Source: Carposina sasakii
Taxonomy: Eukaryota > Arthropoda > Insecta > Lepidoptera > Carposinidae
Assembly: GCA_014607495.2 (NCBI GenBank)
Contig: CP053175.1
Location: 868,001-932,000, forward strand
Direction of reading: 5' to 3'
Length of the DNA stretch: 64,000 nucleotides
Shown: positions 55,646-64,000 of the stretch, piece after piece
How the letters are laid out: every line of letters begins with the position of its first letter
How positions within the stretch are numbered: the stretch's first letter is position 1
The notes under the pieces: model-generated
Databases searched by the model: none
Seen by the model: only the letters and a program-made list of their open reading frames with translations
Told to the model about the DNA's origin: nothing
Made by a program: the position numbers and the translations under genes

Positions 55646-56041
55646 GGGCGTTTTTCCATTACCCGGCCCGGCACCGGCACGACACCGGCATGGCCGTGCA
55701 CCGGCACCGGCGCCGGGGTTTCGTTTTTCCACTGTGCCGGTGTCGATGCCGGTTTACGTCCGGTTAGTGGTACAGTACTGACTCGGACTTCAGCACACAC
55801 ACACGGCTACAATTCATATAAATATGCAATACACATGCAATTTTGCCGGCCGGCACCGGTGGGAAGCTTGCTACCCCGGCGACGGCGACGGCGCCGGCAG
55901 GACTCAATGCCGGACCGGCGCCGGCGCCGGTAAGTGAAAAAGCGAGCCATACATTTTCATACATTTTTGCTTCCCCGGCAACGGCATGGCGCCGGCGCCG
56001 GCGCCGGTGCCGGTGCCGGGCCGGGTAATGGAAAAACGCCC
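55646..56041. mobile_element. GC-rich MITE with GGGCGTTTTTCC ends and 3-bp TSD
   Basis: 396 bp. The ends GGGCGTTTTTCCATTACCCG and their exact complement form TIRs of about 32 bp, extending into degenerate accggc/gccggt arrays. AAT at 55643-55645 and 56042-56044 is the likely target duplication, because the sister retroposon copies read taaatggcttgc across the empty site. A 3-bp TSD and GGGC ends suggest PIF/Harbinger, as inference only. Confidence 0.85.
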
Positions 56042-56159
56042 AATGGCTTGCATGTGTCCGTAAAGTGATGTGTTCTGGTAGATAAGTTATGTTTTGTTTA
56101 CCACCAGATTCACCAGTAGGTGATGTAAATTTAGTGCATGTGCATGGTTTTATATGCAG

Positions 56160-56187
56160 GCATAGAGGAATATTTTATTCCTCTATG
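56160..56187. mobile_element. 28-bp palindromic insertion with 6-bp duplication
   Basis: gcatagaggaata-ttt-tattcctctatg (3-base loop), present in retroposon copy 1 and absent from copies 2-5. The host hexamer ATGCAG is duplicated on both sides (56154-56159 and 56188-56193). Too small to be a transposon itself; perhaps an extreme deletion derivative or a templated repair insertion. Confidence 0.75.
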
Positions 56188-56545
56188 ATGCAGGTAAGCT
56201 GAGTAAAACTTTAGTCGGAAAATGAAAACTTCACGGGCTTATGTAAATTGTTTCTGCAATTATTTTTGATTTTCATTAATATAACACTCGTTCTTGAGGA
56301 TTTTCTTGAAGTTTCCATTCATCATCATTATCATCGATCATAAATTCAGAATTCATTTTACTTAAGACAATGGCTGCATGGGCTTAGTTCTCCTTGCCTT
56401 TCCTTCGGGGTAAACTAAACAAAAAAAATGTCAAGTCACAACGTGAAATGTGTTACCATCACCACATAATATAAATAGTGATCTTAAACAGGCACTCTTT
56501 ATTATCTCTCTGTTGTCATTTATTAATTATTTATCTATCTCATAA

Positions 56546-56952
56546 GATTTCGGCGGGAAAAGCTGGAAGGGAGCGGGTGTAATATTGTTGTAAAAATCAA
56601 AATTTATTTGTAAATGGCTTGCATGTGTCCGTAAAGTGATGTTTTTTGGTAGATAACTAATATTTTGTTTACTTGTTATATGAATCTAGTGCGTGTGCAT
56701 GGTTTTATATGCAGGTAAGCTGAGTAAAACTTTAGTCGGAATACGATCTCTTCATGGGCTCATGTAAGTTGTTTCTGCAATTATTTTTGATTTTTACTAA
56801 TTTTAAACTCATTCTTGAGGATTTTCCCGACGTTTTCACTCATCATCATTGTCATCCATCATAAATTCAGAATACATTTTACTAAACAATGATTAGGCTG
56901 TATGAGCTTAGTTCCCCTTGCCTTTCCTTCGGGATAAACTAAAAAAAAAAAA
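56546..56952 (+). mobile_element. A-tailed retroposon, copy 2
   Basis: 407 bp, full length, ending in an A-run, flanked by a perfect 13-bp duplication ATCTATCTCATAA (56533-56545 and 56953-56965). This proves an independent insertion rather than unequal crossing-over. Confidence 0.88.
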
Positions 56953-57009
56953 ATCTATCTCATAACGTACATACATAACGTATCTACGTAATATTATTTA
57001 CAAAAACCT

Positions 57010-57412
57010 GGTCGGCGGGAAAAGCTGGAAGGGAGTGGGTGTAATAATTAATTTGTAAATGACTTGCATGTGTCCGTAAAGTGATGTTTCCTGGTAGATA
57101 AGTTATATTTTGATTTCTTGTGATGTGAATCTAGTGCGTATGCATGGTTTTGTATGCAGGTAAGCTGAGTAAAACTTTAGTCGGAATACGATCATGGGCT
57201 CATGTAAGTTGTTTGTACAATTATTTTTCATTTTTACTAATTTTACACTTCGTCTTGTTCTTGAGGATTTTCCCGACGTTTCCATTCATCATCATCATTA
57301 TCATCCGTCATAAATTCAGAAATCATTTACTAAAGACAATGGCTGTATGAGCTTAGTTCCCCTTGCCATTCCTTCGGGATAAACCCCAGGGATAAACTAA
57401 ACAAAAAAAAAG
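57010..57412 (+). mobile_element. A-tailed retroposon, copy 3
   Basis: Starts 'ggtcggcgggaaaagctgg', with an internal short deletion near 57050 relative to copy 2 and a duplicated 'gggataaac' before the A-tail. Its left flank is tacaaaaacct (56999-57009); a near copy (tacaaaacct) follows copy 4. Confidence 0.82.
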
Positions 57413-57834
57413 GATTCGGCGGGAAATGCTGGAAGGGTGCAGGTGTTATTTTTAAAAAATTTCAAAAATTATTTGTAAATGGCTTGCATGTGTCCGTAAA
57501 GTGATGTTTTCTGGTAGATAAGTTATATTTTGCTTACTTGTGATGTGAATCTAGTACGTGTGCATGGTTTTATACGCAAGTAAGCCGAGTAAAACTTTAG
57601 CCGGAATACGATCTCTTCATGGGCCCATGTAAGTTGTTTCTGCAATTATTTTTCATTTTGACTAACTTTACACTTGTTCTTGAGGATTTTCCCGACGTTT
57701 CCATTCATCATCATCATTATCATCCATCATAAATTCAGAAATCATTTACTAAAGACAATGGCTGTATGGGCTTAGTTCCCTTTGCCTTTCCTTCGGGATA
57801 AACTAAACAAAAAAATGAACAAAAAAAACAAAAC
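57413..57834 (+). mobile_element. A-tailed retroposon, copy 4
   Basis: Begins at 'attcggcgggaaatgctgg' immediately after the A-tail of copy 3, with no host DNA between. It ends with an extended A-rich tail (acaaaaaaatgaacaaaaaaaa). Confidence 0.82.
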
Positions 57835-57854
57835 TACAAAACCTTTTCTCTTTT

Positions 57855-58229
57855 AATAAAAAATTATTTGTAAATGGCTTGCATGTGTCCGTAAAGTGAT
57901 GTTTTCTGGTAGATAAGTTACATTTTGATTATTTGTGATGTGAATCTAGTGCGTGTGCATGGTTTTATATGCGAGTAAGCTGAGTAAAACTTTAGCCGGA
58001 ATACGATCTCTTCATGGGCTCATGTAAGTTGTTTCTACAATTATTTTTCATTTTGACTAACTTTACACTTGTTCTTGAGGATTTTCCCGACGTTTCCATT
58101 CATCATCATTATTATCATCCATCATAAATTCAGAAATCATTTACTGAAGACAATGGCTGTATGGGCTTAGTTCCCCTTGCCTTTTCTTCGGGTAAACCTC
58201 AGGGATAAACTAAACAAAAAAAAAAATGT
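57855..58229 (+). mobile_element. A-tailed retroposon, copy 5 (5' truncated)
   Basis: Lacks the first ~60 bp of the family. Flanked by near-identical 19-20 bp repeats: acaaaaccttttctctttt (57836-57854) and the same with one more A (58230-58249). The right-hand repeat is the polypyrimidine tract of the splice acceptor in front of the third ZAD gene. Confidence 0.85.
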
Positions 58230-58318
58230 ACAAAAACCTTTTCTCTTTTCAGCAAATTATATACTTACTCTCTAACGGGAGCTTTTCAGTTTTCGATTTC
58301 TTTTTGCTTATAATAGTG

Positions 58319-59589
58319 ATGGATTTCCTTAAAATATTAAATCTTCTAACAGACCCTTGCGTTAAAGAGACAACCTGTTGTTTATGTTTACAAGAATCAA
58401 ACCATCTGAAAAATGTTCACGAGACGGTTGAAATACTGGATGAATATTCATCAATGTACCCAAACTCACTGAGCAAAATGCTACAGGGACTATTTCCTGT
58501 TGATACTGTAAGTTTTATGATACATTTGTCCATCTTAAATTGGTCTATATTATCTGTATTCTCTGCATACAGTATAACCATGTTTGAGTACCTAAAACCT
58601 ACCTTTTACCTACTCATAACTTATACAAAGACTTAAACTAAGTTACTATAAAAAGACTTATAAAATTTTAGAGCTTTTCTTACCTTTCATGTACTTAATT
58701 TAATAAATATATCTCGTCCTATTTATAATTAACTATTTTATTTCAGGAATTAATAACAGATCAGATGTGTAATCATTGTGCAACTTTAATCTTTAAAATC
58801 AACATTCTTGTGAAGAAAAATATGTATTATACAAAGGTTATCAGCTCCACCATTGACTTAATATCAAATGAACTTAGTAATAAACAATTTTATTCTAAGA
58901 AACAAGAGCAGTTATTCATCAAATTTGAATTAAAAGGCAATTTAGAAATAAAAAATGTGACATCATTTCAGTTTCAACAGAAACTGGTGAATAAGAAAAT
59001 AGATTATAAAACAAACAATTTGAATTACACCAAAATGAGAAATAGAATCAATAAGAAAACTATTTATAAAAGAAAAAGAGCTAAAATTAAAAATGAAACT
59101 AGAACAGATTTACAAACTGAAAAAGAAACTCAGTCTCAAAAGTATTACACTTGTGAGCAATGCGTATACAAAAGTATCAACAAATCATCCAGAGATGCAC
59201 ACGTGAACCGGATGCATTTAAAAATACGACCATTCATATGTGATATATGCTCTAAAGGGTTTTATCGTAAAAGTAATCTTACTGAACACATAGTATCTCA
59301 TTATACAGACAAGAATGAGATATGTGAGGTTTGCGGTGCGAGTTTTCGCTTAAAAAAGACTTTATTAATCCATTTATATACTCACAATAATGAAAAACCG
59401 TTCAAATGTGACCTGTGTGATAAAACATATGCCACAACTGGCCGTAAAAATGAGCATATTATATTGGCCCATCAGGAAAAATCTGTTGGATGTATGTATT
59501 GTAAGAAAATGTTTAGTTTGAAAAAGGAATTGTATAGGCATATGAGAGTCAGGCATGGAAAAGACTGGAATGGTGTGGAATATGTCTGA
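58319..59589 (+). CDS. ZAD-C2H2 zinc-finger protein, short (2 coding exons)
   Basis: Predicted join of 58319-58507 and 58747-59589 (phase-0 intron, donor gtaagt, acceptor tatttcag), 343 residues. The ZAD cysteines are C20/C23 (CCLC) in exon 1 and C71/C74 (MCNHC) in exon 2. A Lys/Asn-rich linker leads to five C2H2 fingers between about residues 195 and 335. The frame is open upstream of the ATG to an acceptor-like site at 58252, so an upstream exon may exist; I chose 58319 because MDFLKIL directly precedes the ZAD. Likely nuclear and DNA-binding. Five retroposon copies lie immediately upstream and a family-epsilon repeat begins three bases after the stop codon, so the gene has almost no unique flanking DNA. 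Confidence 0.85.
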
Positions 59590-59591
59590 AC

Positions 59592-59745
59592 TGGGGTAGG
59601 CAGAGCACCAAGGGATGATAGAACCACATGGTGCTACTTCTGACCAATTTTGAGGGTATAATTGAGATGTACAAGTTCGGTTAGTAGTGACAGGTGGTCA
59701 GCCCATCGCCTACAAAACACCAAGACCCTCTTGTCCCTTAACTGA
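59592..59745 (+). repeat. Dispersed repeat family epsilon, copy 2
   Basis: Same family as 17262-17445. It starts at 'tggggtaggcagagcaccaa' almost exactly at the end of the ZAD coding region, so it forms the beginning of that gene's 3' UTR. Confidence 0.75.
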
Positions 59746-59956
59746 CTTGTACAGTATGCCCGTAATTCATACTTTACAATTAAAACTTTTACAGTATTAT
59801 TTTTTCACAAATGAAAACTTTCGCTTTGTTATATTTAAATATCTTGTATGTTATTGATCTGTCAGTATTTGTAAAGGAATGTTTTATTGAATATTTATTT
59901 TATTTTATTTTTAATTAAATTGGCTAAATCAGTATTTTTGTTCTTAATGTCATAAG

Positions 59957-60233
59957 CAGTGGTCGGAGTAGGTATATTGAATTAAGGTCATTGACATCAA
60001 ACGTATATGTTAATATGGATACGCCTCTGAGTTTCCAGATTATTATGATAAAAATAAAATAAAAATACCGAAACTACGAAATTATTACATGAAACTAGTT
60101 AAAAATGTATCAATACTCTCAACGCTATGCTGCTAGTTTTTGGAAACTCCGGTACATTCCGGAAAAAATGCATGTCCATGTTATGATATCATGACGCAAG
60201 TATGTAAAATCAATATACCTACTCCGACCACTG
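59957..60233. mobile_element. hAT-type MITE with 24-bp TIRs and 8-bp TSD
   Basis: 277 bp with both ends CAGTGGTCGGAGTAGGTATA… as inverted repeats of at least 24 bp. Perfect TSD GTCATAAG at 59949-59956 and 60234-60241. No coding content. Confidence 0.9.
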
Positions 60234-60241
60234 GTCATAAG

Positions 60242-61442
60242 TTTATTATTTGTTAAATTTGTTAATTTTAATATGAGGGTTATGATAAAGTAAGTAAAAA
60301 ACAGCTTAAAGTAACTTTCAGAGTTTTATTTATAAAAAATTATAAAATATTTTTTTACATTTAATACAAAATTAAAACTAACAGCATTGAGATGTTTAAA
60401 GCTAAAAAATAAATACAAAAATACATAAAAGTAAGTAAACATTACAATACATTTGTGAGTAGGCAAGACACAAAAAAAAAAACAGAAAGAAAGAGATAAC
60501 TTTATAGTTTTTATGAGACAGATCTACATATAAGAAATAAACAGACAAAAATGTTTGGCCTTTTCACCCATAGGTGTGTATTGGGTTTGTCACAGTTTAA
60601 TTATATCTAGTATTTTAATTAAAGGGAAAACGAATCTCCTTTTGCATGTGATATTCCTGGCATATTTCATTTCATATTGCAGTTGGACATAAGCAGATAG
60701 TAAATCCTTAAACTTTTGCTAAATATACTATGTCTACATACATAGATCCAAAAGTAAATTAATTAAAAAGTAATCACAGTTTTGGCTCAAGTTGATTTAA
60801 CAAAAAAAAAATATAAACCATTTCCCATTTTTAAATATTCTAATTTAGGAATGTAAAAAATGGTAACTTTCTGTTTTAATTAAAAACTATTTTACACCTT
60901 AAGTATTAATTATACAGTAGGTTGTACAGTAGGTAATCTCGTAAATTTTCATACATTTAAATAGTAATAATGCAATTGTATCAATTTATTCATGTGATTT
61001 CAAAATCAAGACTCGTATTATACTCGTAGGATTATGGAACTAACAGTTTATTTATGCAGTTCCACAGATTTATAGTCAAACACCAAGTAACTAGCGCCAC
61101 CGTTCATAGGAACCGTTTGGTGAAACGCATTAATAAACTTTTAGATAAAATCACGCTTTGATAAGCATGGTTTTATTACACAACATTTTAAAAACTAAAT
61201 TAACACACGCCAATCTTATTTACATTAACTCAAATACTTTTATTTTTATTTCTAATAGAAATCCAATTTAGTATGGCTATTCCAATGATCTAATTATTAT
61301 GCTGACTCTACGCTGAACGCATCTTTATATTTCTGAGATATCGATAGTAGAAAATTTTAATGAAAAATGTTTGATCTGTTCCCCTGTCTGCACAAACTGA
61401 GGGGTAGACCGATGAAACTTTTTTCCGACCTTTCCCCTTAAG
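60242..61442. other. AT-rich non-coding stretch
   Basis: Unique-looking AT-rich DNA with 'gttttatttataaa' near 60322, which on the minus strand gives AATAAA signals; it could include a distal 3' UTR of the minus-strand cuticle gene. Positions 61085-61140 ('actagcgccaccgttcatag') resemble 47090-47150. No ORF of note. Confidence 0.4.
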
Positions 61443-61740
61443 GCATGGAGAAGGTATAAAAGAGGCGGTGGCACTATGAACTGAGTCGTGTGGTAATCGT
61501 GAGGCCATGACGTCATGATAGGGGCGGAGCTTCAGGGCCAGTGTGTGTAACGCAGTAGCTGTAACCACACGCTTATGCAAGTAGTTTGGCTAGTCACTAC
61601 AAGGTGGTTTCTATATAAATGGGCAGGGCTACAGTGTTAGGATGCTCCCCTCGTCCCATACTTCTCCCCCGCTCAGCGGCACACAATTTTTGTATGAAAA
61701 TATACTTTGCCGCTGCTCCTCTTTTATACCTTCTCCATGG
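61443..61740. mobile_element. hAT-type MITE, second copy of the 10273 family
   Basis: Reverse orientation relative to 10273-10568 and alike over almost the whole length (for example 'catgacgtcatgataggggc' and 'gttaggatgctcccc'). TIRs: catggagaaggtataaaaga and its complement. The flanks (ccttaagg / gaataact) do not form a duplication, so this copy is older or rearranged. Confidence 0.85.
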
Positions 61741-62148
61741 AATAACTACTGGCAGATTGGATTAATCCGTAAAATGTACCTAGATAATAGTACTTAAGTA
61801 CATAGGCACGCAATTTTACGTAACAGAGGTTCAGAAGCATCATCAAAACCTGTAGCCTGTTGTCTGGTAGCATCAAGGGCAGATTCAGGATTTTTTCTGC
61901 GGCAGAGATTTGACTATAAGTTGCATGTGTTGGATGCAGGCCGCTTCCGACCGGTCGGAGTGGTGGTTATTGGGGGAAGCCTATGTTCAGTACTGGACTT
62001 CTCATGGCTAATAATGATGATGCTGCATGTGCTATAGAGGAATCGCCACTCAAAAATTGGCTTTTGGCTGTTAGCATTATAGTCTTTAGTTTTAATTACA
62101 AAAGAAGTCAGCGTAGAGATGAGCTCAGCCTAAGCATCCAATGAGGTT

Positions 62149-62955
62149 CTAATACTGGTATCCGCCGCCCTGGCTAGGAGGCACGTAGGCTTGCCCAGGA
62201 CCTGATGAGGGTCCAGCGGAGTAGCCTCCAGCTGGCTGGTCAGGGTATCTCGCTTCGCCTTCGTAGGAGACCTGGGAAAAGAGGTTTTATTCATTAGTAA
62301 CCTGCAACTACCAGTACCCAGGGCCATCAATCGGACAAACCTAGAACGCGATATCGAAGTTTCTCATAGCGTTTAAGCTCACAACGATTAGAATACACAA
62401 AATGGGTCACACAAGTGGGCTGGTAAGGCCTGAAGGCCTTCTCTTAAGTCACCTTCAAAGTCTCAACCTTACCTGTGGAGTTATAGTCTCCTATAGGATA
62501 GGATATACTTAGGAAAGACTGCCATCTGTAGAACACAGCCGTCTTTAGATACTGGGTGTAACAAAAGAGATCATCACATCAGTCAATTGCAGTCCACTGC
62601 TGAACGTAAGGAGTCGCAGACTGGATTTAAACAGTAAGTACCTAAGTCTAGTTACTTACATTATTTTTACATCTAGGCAATGGGCTATTTTCAAAGCGTT
62701 TCACTCATACCCCTTATGTACCTACCTACTAATGTAAAGCACCTAACAACCCACCTCAGCATTGAATCCATTCTTCCAATCAGCGGTATACTTGACAATC
62801 TGGGTGCGTCCATCAGGCAATGCCACGCGGTACTCGCCCCTGGTGACGTCACCGTCCGAGATGGCGTTGTGACTGTAGTCGTTGCCATCCTCGTTGACGG
62901 AGTAAGCAAAGTCGAAGGGCATGCCGGGCTCGTGGTGATGATGGTCTTCGTGGTG
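62149..62955 (-). CDS. Cuticle protein, Rebers-Riddiford type, last two exons (5' partial)
   Basis: Predicted complement of join(62149-62271, 62755-62955), phase-0 intron of 483 bp (donor gtgggt, acceptor ttttcccag). The first listed exon begins after an acceptor (acattccag) and reads HHEDHHHHEPGMPFDFAYSV, then the chitin-binding R&R core: NDYSHNAISDGDVTRGEY, VALPDGRTQIVKYTAD, GFNAE. The last exon reads VSYEGEARYPD followed by a Gly/Pro/Tyr/Gln-rich tail and TAG. 107 residues are present. The start codon and signal peptide must be in an exon beyond the right end or unrecognised. The DGRTQIVKY and VSYEGEARYPD segments resemble pro-resilin-like CPR proteins of moths. Secreted structural protein binding chitin; His-rich stretch notable. 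Confidence 0.9.
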
Positions 62956-63014
62956 CTGGAATGTCAATGGAAGTCATTAGGAAAGGGTTTTATAACCGAG
63001 CATTATTTATAAGA

Positions 63015-63232
63015 CCGCCGATTGGTGTAGTCTGGTGTAGTTAATAGTGACCCTGCCCATAGCCGCCATAGGTCCTGGGTTCGAATACCGGTAGGTACAA
63101 ACATTGATATGAATATCATTGTTTGCTTTCGAGTAATTTCGAGTCATGATGTATACCTATTTATCTCTGTACTTACCTACCGTTCCTTAGTATACACGAC
63201 ACAAGACCTTAGGGATCTAAGTGGTACTAGGT
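63015..63232 (+). mobile_element. tRNA-derived SINE, copy 3
   Basis: Same family as 2391-2632 and 53075-53305. The B box is mutated (ggttcgaatacc) and the head has a small duplication (tggtgtagtctggtgtag), so this copy is older. Confidence 0.8.
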
Positions 63233-63276
63233 AAAAATTGTAAATGTACAAAACCCGCAAAACTGTTATAACTGTA

Positions 63277-63595
63277 ATAATCGTTTATTCCCGGGATAAA
63301 AAGTAGCCTATACATATGTTAAGTGGGACCTGTCACAATATATTCGCGAAAACAGCATCGAAATCGGTTCAGCCGTTTCTGAGATTAGCGTGCACAAACA
63401 TCGATCCGTTACAATTTTATTATATGTATAGATCTCAGAAACGGCTGAACCGATTTCGATACAGTTTTCAGGAATATCACTTAACATAAAAGCTACTTTT
63501 TATCCCGAGAAAATGTATTTATCCCGGATAATTTCGACATGTTGTTTTTTCTGTAGTCCACGCACGGACGGAGTCGCGGGCGTCCACTAGTACTT
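63277..63595. repeat. Two family-delta copies joined tail to tail
   Basis: 63277-63432 is a plus-orientation 3' half ending 'ttattatatgtatagat'. 63433-63595 is a minus-orientation 5' half containing 'ctcagaaacggctgaaccga' and ending at 'cgggcgtccactagt'. Together they form an inverted pair with no spacer. Confidence 0.7.
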
Positions 63596-63849
63596 AATAT
63601 AGATTGTTATATTACCTAATTCTATATCATTTCCAAAAAAATGGGCAGATGTACGTACGTATGCAAATTATGAGTATGTCATTTATACACTCGCCTCAAT
63701 CCTACTAGCTATTCATCCAGTGATGTGATAGTATTCAGCGCTGCAGGCCATCTGTTTTGGTCTGCAGCTGTATACTGAGCTGGGTCCATTTCAGCATAAT
63801 TATGTTTTTCTGTTTGGCTGTATTGTGAAACATTTTGAATGCTGAATAA

Positions 63850-63876
63850 ATAATTTCTTTCTTTCTTTCTTTCTAT
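63850..63876. repeat. (CTTT)n microsatellite
   Basis: Short run of 'tttctttctttctttcttt' type sequence, possibly the tail of an unrecognised retroposon. Confidence 0.8.
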
Positions 63877-64000
63877 TCACCAGTCCCGTGATAAGATTGT
63901 GACTTGTCGACTGTTTTATTATACCTACATGTATTACAAATATAGTAAAAAACGCGCTCACTTTTACAAAACAAAACCTATTGAGTTAAAAGGAAATACG

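Larger units (their letters stand above)
55576..56427 (+). mobile_element. A-tailed retroposon, copy 1 (with two inserts)
   Basis: Begins 'aggattcgacgggaaaagct' and ends 'ggggtaaactaaac' plus an A-run. Flanked by an 11-bp duplication ATGTCAAGTCA (55565-55575, 56428-56438). Interrupted by a GC-rich MITE (55646-56041) and by a 28-bp palindrome (56160-56187). Without inserts it is about 420 bp, like its sisters. Confidence 0.85.

Noticed and set aside
55544..56028. Arg/Ala/Pro-rich short frames over the GC-rich block
   Set aside because: They read through degenerate accggc/gccggc repeats of a MITE and are not genes.
62680..63012. 110-codon plus-strand frame
   Set aside because: Antisense shadow of the cuticle-protein exon, whose minus-strand frame carries the R&R motif and proper splice sites.

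Overview
This window is nuclear DNA of an insect, most probably a moth or butterfly. Host genes are split by introns with GT/AG boundaries. The gene set includes ZAD-C2H2 zinc-finger genes, a Rebers-Riddiford cuticle gene and the first exons of a GMAP-210/TRIP11 homologue. The intergenic DNA carries repeats I associate with Lepidoptera: tRNA-headed SINEs, RTE-like LINE tails ending in an ATGT repeat, and many short terminal-inverted-repeat elements. I do not assign a species.

Layout. Positions 1-21.5 kb are almost entirely repeats: dispersed families, MITEs and LINE/SINE fragments. Much of this is the roughly 10-kb first intron of a minus-strand GMAP-210-like gene, with exon 1 at 21565-21735 and an 18-codon exon 2 at 11153-11206. 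A plus-strand ZAD zinc-finger gene runs from 24059 to 30625 in three coding exons. It encodes two ZAD domains, and its second intron holds a 442-codon ORF resembling the zinc-finger/FG part of nucleoporin Nup153. From 31.2 to 47.0 kb lies a young transposon cluster. Gypsy A (31187-37736) has a 1571-codon gag-pol. Gypsy B (38255-46931) is inserted in an older inverted-repeat element and carries an intact-looking hAT transposon (39469-42075) in its gag. Further on are a tandem palindromic repeat block (47.4-48.1 kb), a truncated minus-strand LINE (48.2-49.2 kb), a minus-strand ZAD gene (50025-53762), a hAT-type MITE (54787-55402), five serial copies of one A-tailed retroposon (55576-58229), a third ZAD gene (58319-59589), and the last two coding exons of a cuticle protein on the minus strand (62149-62955).

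How they fit together. The three ZAD genes form a local cluster. All four ZAD domains in the window are interrupted by a phase-0 intron between their two CxxC pairs, which supports origin by duplication, and the two-ZAD gene looks like a fusion of two such units. ZAD-C2H2 proteins are nuclear DNA-binding proteins that dimerise through the ZAD. The cuticle and Golgi genes are unrelated neighbours. The rest of the window records transposition, with many insertions still bearing readable target-site duplications; six have perfect 8-bp duplications of the hAT type.
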